A model generated the notes under the pieces. The model was not told the origin of the DNA and searched no databases. It worked only from the letters and a program-made list of their open reading frames with translations. Source: JAIBBV01 sp044347745 (GTDB taxonomy: Bacteria > Bdellovibrionota_C > UBA2361 > JAFLCA01). From it: a stretch of DNA of 64,000 nucleotides. Position numbers and translations under genes: made by a program. The DNA is taken from contig JBIKUD010000014.1 of the NCBI GenBank assembly GCA_044347745.1, positions 1 to 64,000 of the forward strand, read 5' to 3'. This document shows, in pieces, positions 37,601 to 43,957 of the stretch. Every line of letters begins with the position of its first letter. Position 1 is the first letter of the stretch.

Positions 37601-37813
37601 TCCGTCTTCGAGTTGTAAAATTACTGGCGCAGCATCGAGCACCGAAACCATTTCGGTGCGGGACTTATCAAATAGAAAAACATTTATTTTATCGAGCTGG
37701 AATGCATTTTTGAGCGACGCTTCTGCCTGTGAGATAAGCGCGGAGGTAGAATCGGCCCCAGACAAGGCGCGCCTCACATCGTCAATTATATCTCTTGGCT
37801 TTCCCAGCATCAT
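34622..37813 (-). CDS. soluble hybrid histidine kinase with three GAF domains, PAS and degenerate receiver
   Basis: This 1063-residue protein has no membrane segment. Domains in order, with rough positions: GAF-like (15-160), PAS/PAC (185-310, ending WEGFGLDITDKHQA), GAF (325-475), GAF (490-640), H-box with catalytic His in SGVAHNFNNML (about 665), ATPase domain with NLLLNAKEAL, DNGRGMD and GSGLGLSTAY, and a C-terminal receiver (about 920-1045). The receiver keeps the Asp (VLDLDS) but has Arg in place of the conserved Lys (ERP) and Cys in place of Ser/Thr. The gene lies between the two pieces of sctU, 11 bases after one and overlapping the other by 4, so it is co-expressed with the export gate. 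Confidence 0.88.
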   Translation of the reverse strand: MMLGKPRDIIDDVRRALSGADSTSALISQAEASLKNAFQLDKINVFLFDKSRTEMVSVLDAAPVILQLEDGQLKCRGTVLPVPLAVSDETRLRAEAVVHDYLRALGVRAALVVPVYVRGALSGWIELLASSRPVYWTREAVQTMQSVAEVLGYAQQQRLEVAEKLLSERKALEAELSEMRNQYSRLVQYGSILMVRTNSLLEIVAVSGDCQTMLGVSEESLLHDSSVWMRCIYAHDRRVLMRSVRSLKDEQSELQAEVRIKHQASGSDRWIMIRALPLFDAQGSFQGWEGFGLDITDKHQARDEVLDQSKRIEALYEVSRALQVNLDPALVTLRGLRAVIRATNSNSGLVCLYDRDQDQLELVSSEGLSNTYVEEVSKILSGNSLVRLAVMQREGLLINNVQEDSRAAVEIARKEGLRSTIIMPLLVKDEVQGALVLFCKKANRYSAKDFDLVSAAASQICLAVRQAESYLSEKRQVSTLGALYRLSHELTKHSSPKQIAEHAFPIVQGELACKRMWLGVLNEQGTHLVGQAGFGPGIRARLTGLHIDLSESFELLSEALQKKQPVVVKAGQEFECGRLTRLLKRLKLGLFVLVPLVSLGQVVGLLIVEPAFPSSFLLQRKISGLASMAAEIAAVILSRRFEAKISEAEKMRVAGLLASGVAHNFNNMLQAVMGQASLIEMQLPKGSPLLPSSRMIVEAANKGASLIKQLLSFSMPGPAAKAQISLARLVRDSADLYRSVLGPGVELEMRLNDELAEVRADVSKMQHVLTNLLLNAKEALEGRANPQVRLASQKVRLAAGEVDPDLAPGEYVRLDVQDNGRGMDAEKQSRCFEPFFTTKNVDARTGIGFSGSGLGLSTAYSIIKSHEGAITVSSTAGEGSIFSIYLPFAALGVAPHAEDAPVPEKIRQALLCVHETEERESIESLLKTSGFKSVTLAEQGTLIPSVSALSPQPQLIVLDLDSVSGDANSLVAQVRSVSPESRVFCLCNDLEKWSTILGAHQLLFILERPVSVWALQVAVRRAFPTLSKEVQTEGQDATRSARDLPRLHLVEKRGPHMLGEAKR

Positions 37814-37824
37814 GCTGCACTCGT

Positions 37825-38607
37825 TTATTGCTGCCGCTCTACGACTATTACCTTGGAGTTTTTCACCCGCTTAACTACCTCACCGTAAGTCATCGCTCGT
37901 TGCAGCGATTGCCGATGTCCCTTCACCTGAGGGTCCCCCTCATCATCTTTTAATTCCCGTCGAAGCTCCTCATGCGACATTCCAAGTTCTCGCCGAAACT
38001 TGCGTAGTTGCATCAGTAAGTCACTGGCCCCAAAAGCGAAGGCTGCTCCTAAGACTGCCAAACAAAACTGCTTCCATACTGAAAGCAAGCCCGTTACCAG
38101 CCCCGACTCTAAGGCACCACCCCATCCCAAAGCCGCAAAGAAACTGCTCGAAAGCAGCCAAAAAGCGAGGATGCCCCAAAGGACTACCCTTAGTGGAGAC
38201 ACCCACACAGACTTTAGACCAGTTAGAATTCTCTTAAAGCCGCCCCCCAGATCTAGCATTGAAGCTTTTGGCAGCAGCACGGCAGGCTCAAACCGCAGCC
38301 CAACTTGAAGGATTTCCAAGAGTATCGAACTAAGTGTCCCAAAGATCAAACAAAAGGCTATGAGCTTCAGCGCCTGCCTCAGCAGTAAGCCGGCAATTGG
38401 GAGCGGATCCGCATAACCTTCCGTCAGGAGGTATTCTAACAGTATTTTATATTCAACCCAACTGAATGAGCAAAGTACGGGTAGTCCAGCGAATACTATA
38501 ACTATTGAAAACAATTGAGTAAATAGGGAACTGCGCGCCACCTTGCCATCACGCCGTGCCTTTTCAAGCTTCTTTTTTGAGGGCTCAAATGGTTTTTCCT
38601 CCGACAT
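37825..38607 (-). CDS. sctU: truncated type III export protein SctU/FlhB, membrane domain only
   Basis: This 260-residue protein begins like SctU (EPSKKKLEKARRDGKVARS) and has four membrane segments (about 28-53, 70-100, 135-160 and 165-195). The cytoplasmic linker is conserved (MSHEELRRELKDDEGDP). It then continues to NSKVIVV and ends in ERQQ. Counting from the EGDP motif, ERQQ occupies the position of the NPTH self-cleavage motif, so translation stops exactly where the normal protein cuts itself. SctU normally has about 350 residues. No other reading frame restores NPTH. The missing domain is encoded at 34350-34625. Confidence 0.88.
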   Translation of the reverse strand: MSEEKPFEPSKKKLEKARRDGKVARSSLFTQLFSIVIVFAGLPVLCSFSWVEYKILLEYLLTEGYADPLPIAGLLLRQALKLIAFCLIFGTLSSILLEILQVGLRFEPAVLLPKASMLDLGGGFKRILTGLKSVWVSPLRVVLWGILAFWLLSSSFFAALGWGGALESGLVTGLLSVWKQFCLAVLGAAFAFGASDLLMQLRKFRRELGMSHEELRRELKDDEGDPQVKGHRQSLQRAMTYGEVVKRVKNSKVIVVERQQ

Positions 38608-38640
38608 AGGTCCCCTTTCACCCGCAACTCCCGCGCAGCC

Positions 38641-39351
38641 CTACATCTCAAAAACTCGCCATCTCTGGTACAACTCGATCAAAGACTCCTCTGCTCCAGT
38701 TGCAACAAGCACTACAAGGGTCAGGGTCAATATTGCGCTCTTCACCACAAAAGACTCGCCATTCAGTTTCCCTGCAGAAAATAATTTCCCAGCAACTCCG
38801 AATGCCAGCTCCACCAGCAAAAATAGATACAAAACGGGAACTACCAAAGTTGCCAATAGCTCAAACATGGCAAGCAGTCGCTCTAAGATAAGCGGTCCCA
38901 TTCCCGAAATGTGGGCACTAAGGGAGGGCATGCGGGTATAACTTTCATGATAGGCGAGCAAAAGCTCAACCAGCACCCCTTTCCACAAAAGATAGGCGAC
39001 GCCTCCGACATAAGCCAATTTCGCCAAGGGAGAATTTTGTTGGTAAAACGGATCGATGAACTGGGCTGCCATCTGTCCACGCCCAAGGTCAACGAGTTCC
39101 CCCGCCATCTCGAGCAACGAAACTACGAGAACAAACGGGAATGCAATCATGCCCCCAATCATAACTTCCCGCGCTAATAAACTTAAGGTTACCTCAGCGG
39201 CTGTAGGAACTGAGTACGCAGAAACAACAAATACCAATGCCAATGCAATTTTTATTGAATAGGAAACTAGTTCTTGACCAAGAGGCAAGAGCAGCACCAA
39301 CGGGATTGCGCGAGCTGCAAGTACCAAAAAATGTGCGCTGAGTTGTTCCAA
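38641..39351 (-). CDS. sctT: type III export gate protein SctT/FliR
   Basis: This 236-residue inner-membrane protein has about six membrane segments. The family core reads ELVDLGRGQMAAQFIDP followed by QNSPLAKL, as in SctT and FliR. It ends in a further hydrophobic helix and a short polar tail. The start is TTG at 39351, 3 bases after the sctS stop. In the assembled gate SctT packs with SctR and SctS to form the export channel. The arrangement R-S-T-U is conserved. Confidence 0.88.
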   Translation of the reverse strand: MEQLSAHFLVLAARAIPLVLLLPLGQELVSYSIKIALALVFVVSAYSVPTAAEVTLSLLAREVMIGGMIAFPFVLVVSLLEMAGELVDLGRGQMAAQFIDPFYQQNSPLAKLAYVGGVAYLLWKGVLVELLLAYHESYTRMPSLSAHISGMGPLILERLLAMFELLATLVVPVLYLFLLVELAFGVAGKLFSAGKLNGESFVVKSAILTLTLVVLVATGAEESLIELYQRWRVFEM

Positions 39352-39354
39352 AAC

Positions 39355-39618
39355 TTAGGCCCTCCCTAGCGCGGCTGCCAACGTAACTGCATCAATTAAA
39401 AGCTGCGAGAGTAGTTCAAGCGCCCAACCTCCACAGAGAAGTGCGAGCATAACAAAGGTAAAAAAGCGCGCTGCATACTGAATGGTCTGCTCCTGAATTT
39501 GCGTGGCTGTCTGTACGACGGCCACAATACCAGCCGTGCATGCACAGGCGACCAGAGGCACTCCACTTAAAAGGAGCGTCAACATAAATGAACGCATCAA
39601 AAGATCTGCATATAACAT
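39355..39618 (-). CDS. sctS: type III export gate protein SctS/FliQ
   Basis: This 87-residue protein has two membrane helices and the loop ATQIQEQT. The form QIQEQT is characteristic of injectisome SctS, whereas flagellar FliQ usually has QINEMT, so a non-flagellar system is favoured. The start at 39618 lies 1 base beyond the sctR stop. The open frame extends further upstream but would overlap sctR without need. Confidence 0.87.
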   Translation of the reverse strand: MLYADLLMRSFMLTLLLSGVPLVACACTAGIVAVVQTATQIQEQTIQYAARFFTFVMLALLCGGWALELLSQLLIDAVTLAAALGRA

Positions 39619-39619
39619 A

Positions 39620-40354
39620 TTATGGCGCTCCGTATGATGCGATGAGCCCACGAGAAAGCAGCAGCCAACCATCAGCCATTAAAAAGAGGAGTACTTTCAG
39701 TGGTAGAGAAATGAGAGTTGGGCTTGCCATCATCATTCCCAAACCCGTAAGAATATTTGCCACGATCAGATCGACTACCAAAAACGGAATAAGCAAAGCA
39801 AACCCCATGGCAAAAGCTTCTCGTAGTTCTGTCAACAAAAATGCTGGCAACAATAAACTAAAACCTTGCGTACTCACGTCCGCTCCCGGATGTTGCAGTT
39901 TTCTTAGGTCCTGAAGTGCCTCCCGTTCACGCTGCCCCGTGTGCTGACTTAAAAAGTCGCGCCAAGGCTCGGCTACAGGAGCGAATTCATTTTTGAATCC
40001 CTGAAGTGGAGAATTTGTAAACACTGACACATCGATTGCTTGGGCCCGCACAAGACTCTCATCCAATACTGGCCCCATAACAAAGAGGCTTAAAGCAGTA
40101 GAGAGCGCCATAATAACCATCGCACTCGGAACCCCCTGCGCACCTAGTCCTGAACGCAGCAAATTCAGTACTATACTTACTTTTAAATAAGCGCTGGCTG
40201 TACCAAGCAATAGCGGCAATAAAGAAAAGAGCAAGCCTGCAAGTACAAGCCACCAAGGATGCACCTGGCTACTACTGATCGGCTGGGCAAGGCCAACCGT
40301 TGGCAGACACAAACTACAAAAGCCAACCAATAATCCTACAAGTGGTTTTTTCAT
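39620..40354 (-). CDS. sctR: type III export gate protein SctR/FliP
   Basis: This 244-residue protein has a signal-like N-terminus and the family core LLPLLLGTASAYLKVSIVL, then LLRSGLGAQGVPS. The second half is highly typical: LLPAFLLTELREAFAMGF, GMMMASPTLISLPLK and ADGW. It forms the pentameric core of the export gate. The segment FLSQHTGQRERE also matches the periplasmic SctR loop. The ATG overlaps the preceding gene's stop by 4 bases. Confidence 0.92.
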   Translation of the reverse strand: MKKPLVGLLVGFCSLCLPTVGLAQPISSSQVHPWWLVLAGLLFSLLPLLLGTASAYLKVSIVLNLLRSGLGAQGVPSAMVIMALSTALSLFVMGPVLDESLVRAQAIDVSVFTNSPLQGFKNEFAPVAEPWRDFLSQHTGQREREALQDLRKLQHPGADVSTQGFSLLLPAFLLTELREAFAMGFALLIPFLVVDLIVANILTGLGMMMASPTLISLPLKVLLFLMADGWLLLSRGLIASYGAP

Positions 40355-41202
40355 ACCGGACCTGCTTCATACTCAAAATGCACCTGTGCGTTGCCGTACC
40401 CCGCCTCTTTAAGTGCCTCAAGAATTTTCCTTTTCTCTTGCCAAAGCTGCCTGCGCTCACGTTCTGAGTGAGTACGGATGGCAACACGCAAGGCTCCTTC
40501 CGCATTATGGATAAGCTCAATCTGTAAAGGGGCACCTTTATCAATTGAATAGGCAAACTGCATCCGCACCCCCTGCATGTCTCTTTGGGTTACTAACTGA
40601 GACACGCGAGCTGAAGATTCGCCAAAGAGACTGACATTTTTATTGGTGGCTAGCTCCGCCTGTACTTCAGCCTTGGGCTTAAACACCGGCTGCGTTGCTA
40701 AAGGTATTTTCAAATCTGTGCTCTGCAAGACAGCAAAAGAACTTGTGTCATCTAATTGAGCAGCCGACTTATGCTGCATACAGCGCAGATCTTCAATTTC
40801 CTCTGATGCCTGATTTTTGATTTTGCTGGCGATATGATGCGAAATACTTTCGATTTGGGCTTCTACGTTGCAGCTTAATTTCTCAAGGCGCCGACATTCA
40901 GCTACCTCTTGTTTTAATTTCTCTCCAATATCACTAAGTTCTTTTTCTGCTTCAGCTCGGGCGGCAGCAAGTTGTTTTGTCTTCGGCAAGATGTGTTTTA
41001 ATTGCCACAACGCAATTGGAGCATCTTGTTTAGTTGCGCTTAGTACCTGAGCTACGCTTTCTTGTAAGGTTTTATGCGCGGTCTCGACATTTTTTTGACA
41101 ATGCGAAAATGCCGAGCTCGCTTGGCCTACCCGCACATGGGCTTGTTTGTGCGCAAGATCTGTTTCAACCTGTTTAGCCAAGAGGAGACGAACGGAGCTC
41201 AT
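40351..41202 (-). CDS. coiled-coil protein with FliK/SctP-like C-terminus (probable SctO-SctP fusion)
   Basis: Residues 1 to about 150 are a long charged coiled coil of the size and position of SctO/FliJ, the ATPase stalk. After a linker, about 205-283 (GAPLQIELIHNAEGALRVAI and ILEALKEAGYGNAQVHFEY) resembles the C-terminal switch domain of FliK/SctP, the needle or hook-length regulator that contacts SctU. Genes for SctO and SctP are normally separate and adjacent here, before sctQ/sctR. The fusion is inferred from weak similarity. It overlaps sctR and sctI by 4 bases each. Confidence 0.6.
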   Translation of the reverse strand: MSSVRLLLAKQVETDLAHKQAHVRVGQASSAFSHCQKNVETAHKTLQESVAQVLSATKQDAPIALWQLKHILPKTKQLAAARAEAEKELSDIGEKLKQEVAECRRLEKLSCNVEAQIESISHHIASKIKNQASEEIEDLRCMQHKSAAQLDDTSSFAVLQSTDLKIPLATQPVFKPKAEVQAELATNKNVSLFGESSARVSQLVTQRDMQGVRMQFAYSIDKGAPLQIELIHNAEGALRVAIRTHSERERRQLWQEKRKILEALKEAGYGNAQVHFEYEAGPV

Positions 41203-41471
41203 TGGTTCCCCTGCAACTTGCGTAAGGTAGCTGACATACTCTCAGCTACTTTTGAGACTAACTCGACACCCATGGCATAACGTGACACCTGAATTTGGTA
41301 ACGCAGAATCTGTTGCGGCTCGATGTTCTTATGCGTGCCGAGTTGTGTCTCAAGACGCTGCATGTTCTTAAATATTTCATCAAAGCCAGTGCCTAATGCC
41401 TTAAATCCTCCTGATGGCGCATTCGTTTTTGGCAATGCCACACTTTCAACTCGTAAATCTTGCACTTTCAT
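41199..41471 (-). CDS. sctI: SctI-like inner rod protein
   Basis: This 90-residue protein has a disordered N-terminus and a helical C-terminus, ILRYQIQVSRYAMGVELVSK followed by VAESMSATLRKL. This is the pattern of SctI/PrgJ rod subunits (LQ-x-YxxxVELVSKV...TLxxLQ). FliE is the alternative, but the VELVSKV phrase favours SctI. It is the first gene of the export operon, with GGGG before its ATG, and overlaps the next gene by 4 bases. Confidence 0.65.
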   Translation of the reverse strand: MKVQDLRVESVALPKTNAPSGGFKALGTGFDEIFKNMQRLETQLGTHKNIEPQQILRYQIQVSRYAMGVELVSKVAESMSATLRKLQGNQ

Positions 41472-41650
41472 ATCAACTGCCCCAAAAAAAGCTCTTTTCT
41501 CTCATTCGCAAAAAAAGACTCAAAGTTGCGTAAAAGAGGACATTTTGTTCAATATTTCTGCTATTTCTGGCTAAGTAGTCGAAATCACTAACTCTCCCAA
41601 GCTCACATCTTCGAGAGAGGAACGCATAACAATAGATGTATGGAGTCTTG

Positions 41651-41674
41651 TCAGACCAAATAAAGGGGGTCTGA
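41651..41674. promoter_or_regulatory. inverted repeat upstream of small ORF
   Basis: TCAGACC (41651-41657) and GGTCTGA (41668-41674) are perfect arms with a 10-base spacer. The site lies between the export operon (minus) and the 33-codon ORF (plus), so it may be an operator controlling either side. Confidence 0.4.
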
Positions 41675-41701
41675 TTAAGGCATTTTTATATTGAGGGTTT
41701 T

Positions 41702-41803
41702 ATGAGCTACACATTTGAGCTTGTCACAGTCGCTCTGGTTGCCGCAATTGCGAGCTATCTTAACTACATAGGCATGGTGAATTTAGGAAGTTTTATTCAC
41801 TAA
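41702..41803 (+). CDS. 33-residue hydrophobic peptide
   Basis: An ATG at 41702, with GAGGG four bases upstream, opens a 33-codon frame ending TAA at 41801. The product begins MSYTFELVTVALVAA and is one continuous hydrophobic helix with few charges, like small membrane proteins. The spacer is shorter than ideal. It faces away from the export operon and precedes arsR by 94 bases. It could be a leader peptide or a genuine small protein; no family is recognised. Confidence 0.4.
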   Translation: MSYTFELVTVALVAAIASYLNYIGMVNLGSFIH

Positions 41804-41861
41804 TTCAGTCGCTATATTAATTTGCCGCTTTGGCGACGATGCCAGTTTGCTGCAATAATAC

Positions 41862-41917
41862 TCAACCATATGGTTGACAATTGAGTGAGCCCGCTCTATG
41901 CTCAACCATATGGTTAA
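41862..41917. promoter_or_regulatory. paired palindromic operators at arsR start
   Basis: TCAACCATATGGTTGA (41862-41877) is a perfect 16-base palindrome. TCAACCATATGGTTAA (41902-41917) repeats it with one change, 40 bases further on. The second copy lies directly after and over the first codons of arsR (ATG 41898). Such a pair at the regulator's own start suggests autoregulation by the ArsR dimer. Confidence 0.75.
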
Positions 41918-42290
41918 GCATTCAGAAGCCCAACTCGATTTAGTTTTGCACGCGCTCGCGGATCCTACTCGCCGTGCGCTCTTACGTCGTCTTGCGCGAG
42001 AAGAACTTTCAGTTAGTGAACTTGCTGAGCCGTTCAGCATGTCTTTAGCAGCCGTCTCCAAGCACCTTAAAGTTCTTGAGAGCGCTCGTATTGTGGATAA
42101 AACAAAACAAGGGCGAGTCTATCGCTGTCGCGCTAACCTTGAACCACTAGCACAGGTTTCTGCTTTGCTCGAAGACCTCGGCGCCTTCTGGCAGGCACAA
42201 TTGAATTCACTTAATTCATTACTTAGCCCAGCAGATCAGTCTACAAAAATAAAACCAAGAGCGCGTATCAAAAGGAGTACGGGAAAATGA
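41898..42290 (+). CDS. ArsR-family transcriptional regulator
   Basis: The winged helix is clear: LHALADPTRRALLRRLA, then LSVSELAEPFSMSLAAVSKH with LKVLESARIV, and the wing KTKQGRVYRC. No ArsR metal-site cysteines (CxC in helix 3) are visible, so it is probably not a metal sensor. The protein is 130 residues from ATG 41898, and an internal ATG at 41910 is also possible. It overlaps the SRPBCC gene by ATGA. This ArsR-SRPBCC pair is common in bacteria. Confidence 0.9.
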   Translation: MLNHMVKHSEAQLDLVLHALADPTRRALLRRLAREELSVSELAEPFSMSLAAVSKHLKVLESARIVDKTKQGRVYRCRANLEPLAQVSALLEDLGAFWQAQLNSLNSLLSPADQSTKIKPRARIKRSTGK

Positions 42291-42736
42291 ACCCAAGCGT
42301 GACGGTAAGAAAAATTATTCATGCTGAACAAACAAAAGTGTTCGATGCCTGGACCAAAGCAGACCTTATGAATCAATGGTTCGTGGGTGGTCCAGGTAAA
42401 GCCGAATGTTCAGTCGACCTTCGAATAGGAGGAAAATACAAAAATCGCATGTGCATCGAAGGCGAAGCTACTTGTGCATCTACTGCAAAAACGGTGGACG
42501 GTAAAAATTATTACGACCACCACGGTGAGTATTTGGAAATATCTCCCCCGTCACGCCTCGTATTTACCTGGAACTCCCCTGCGGTTCAAAGTACAAAGGT
42601 AACGGTAGAATTTCGCGCAGTGTCGTCCGGCACAGAGGTAACTATTACCCATGAGCTTTTAGACAAAAAAGATTGCGAAGGGCATATCGAAGGATGGACC
42701 TTTGCTCTCAGTTCTTTAGCAAGCTTCCTTGGCTAA
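42287..42736 (+). CDS. SRPBCC/AHSA1-family protein
   Basis: This 149-residue START-like fold has VFDAWTKADLMNQWFVGGPG at the start, a GGKYKNRM strand, and the long C-terminal helix ending EGHIEGWTFALSSLASFL. These are typical of AHSA1-type proteins, which bind hydrophobic ligands in a cavity. Some respond to toxic compounds. Co-expressed with the ArsR regulator, so its ligand may also be the regulator's signal. No catalytic residues are known for the family. Confidence 0.9.
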   Translation: MNPSVTVRKIIHAEQTKVFDAWTKADLMNQWFVGGPGKAECSVDLRIGGKYKNRMCIEGEATCASTAKTVDGKNYYDHHGEYLEISPPSRLVFTWNSPAVQSTKVTVEFRAVSSGTEVTITHELLDKKDCEGHIEGWTFALSSLASFLG

Positions 42737-42824
42737 GAAGGCCAAGTGCGCAGAAATGGGAAAGGAGCCAGTAAGCTAGATAGAGCCTGGAAAGCTCCAG
42801 GCTCTGCCCGCTCCCTGAGGGTTC

Positions 42825-43232
42825 TTAACTTTTTTTGGAACGCTCGCTTAATAACGTACCCAGCAGCGCGACGGTAGCTGCATTAAAGTCGCGTTGCTGG
42901 GTGACAAACTCTTTAAAAAAAACGCGCAACACCCGAAACGCAATTTGCTTCACAAATACAATAAGCGGTCCAATAAAGGGCCTGTGGGAACTAATTTTAA
43001 AAGGCCTCAGGTCTACGTCCCAAGACTGGCAAAGCCTGCGGATAACGGCCATTTCCTTTTCATTGGCCTCAAGTGTTCCCGAAACGAGTGAAAAATCGAG
43101 AGAAGCAATATGAGCTACATTGCGAGAGTCAAACATGCCTGATTGAATTCGAGCCTTAATGCTTGAAGCAATTTCTTCAGCCAGGCCTTGGTCTTCTTGT
43201 CCTGCAACGATAATCCAGCTTTTATTTGGCAT
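42825..43232 (-). CDS. hypothetical protein
   Basis: This 135-residue protein is not recognised. The first half is acidic and mixed. The last part, HRPFIGPLIVFVKQIAFRVL with QQRDFNAATVALL, resembles an amphipathic tail segment that I recall from some bacterial glycosyl- or methyltransferase-associated proteins, but no domain is certain. ATG 43232 was chosen; a TTG at 43250 would add six residues. It lies between SRPBCC and the chemosensory operon in its own 80-220-base spacers. Confidence 0.55.
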   Translation of the reverse strand: MPNKSWIIVAGQEDQGLAEEIASSIKARIQSGMFDSRNVAHIASLDFSLVSGTLEANEKEMAVIRRLCQSWDVDLRPFKISSHRPFIGPLIVFVKQIAFRVLRVFFKEFVTQQRDFNAATVALLGTLLSERSKKS

Positions 43233-43423
43233 AGGGCAAAAGCCTAACAACGTTCAGGAGAGGCTGCAAGGGGATGGCACGCATGCCTAGAGTTCAGTTT
43301 TAGCTGCCTACCATTCGTATTCCCGAAACCCGAACTTCAGCGCCTTGTGTAAAGTCTCATCGTTCGCAAAAACCCTTAAATTCTTCTTGGGTGCAACTAA
43401 GAACCTGCGTTATGCACACCAAA

Positions 43424-43446
43424 AAATGCAAGCATTTAAATCTATT
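43424..43446 (-). terminator. possible weak terminator of chemosensory operon
   Basis: On the minus strand, AAATGC and GCATTT pair around two bases (43437-43424), and three more Ts follow. The site is about 20 bases after the cheX-like stop. The stem is short and AT-rich, so the call is weak. Confidence 0.3.
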
Positions 43447-43456
43447 CAATAATCGC

Positions 43457-43957
43457 TTACCGTTCAGGGCATTGTCCGCGATCTAATACTGAATCGGCAT
43501 CATGAGGGTCTTCAGCTAAAAAAAGCACCAACCAACCAGCCTCGTTACCATAGCACATTTCAATTAGAGCTTGTGAGCGAACGCTAAACACCGCTTCCTG
43601 CCCAATTTTAAGAACTCGAGGCAAAGAAATGACTGTCGGTTCTGGAACCACATTCTTCAAACAACCACCCAACATATTAATTAATTCACGTAACACATCC
43701 TCAGAATGCGCCTTATTGAGTGAAAATTCAGCACCTGAAAACATAAGCCCACGCAGATGCTCGATAAGCCCTTCAGAAATTAATAGACAAAGTTCGGCGT
43801 TGTATGCACCACTGAGTCGAATCATGCCCAGCATTTGCGGCGAATCAGTTACGGATACTTGTGCTAAATAGTGAATGTGAGAACCAAGCATATCTCGCCA
43901 AATAGAGCACATAACTCTATCTAGCTCCTCACGCATAGATTGCACTCGTAGTTCCAT
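43457..43957 (-). CDS. cheX: CheX/CheC-like chemotaxis protein
   Basis: This 166-residue protein has the CheC/CheX-type motif EDVLRELINMLGGCLKNVV, the E-N pair that removes phosphate from CheY-P, followed by SLPRVLKIGQ. The family has one or two such motifs, and one is visible here. Homology to CheX itself, as opposed to other CheC-like phosphatases, is not certain. It is the last gene of the operon, directly after cheR, and probably resets the response. Confidence 0.75.
   Translation of the reverse strand: MELRVQSMREELDRVMCSIWRDMLGSHIHYLAQVSVTDSPQMLGMIRLSGAYNAELCLLISEGLIEHLRGLMFSGAEFSLNKAHSEDVLRELINMLGGCLKNVVPEPTVISLPRVLKIGQEAVFSVRSQALIEMCYGNEAGWLVLFLAEDPHDADSVLDRGQCPER

Noticed and set aside
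34350..37824. Frameshift explanation for truncated sctU
   Set aside because: None of the three frames after 37825 encodes NPTH, and the missing domain occurs intact as its own gene.
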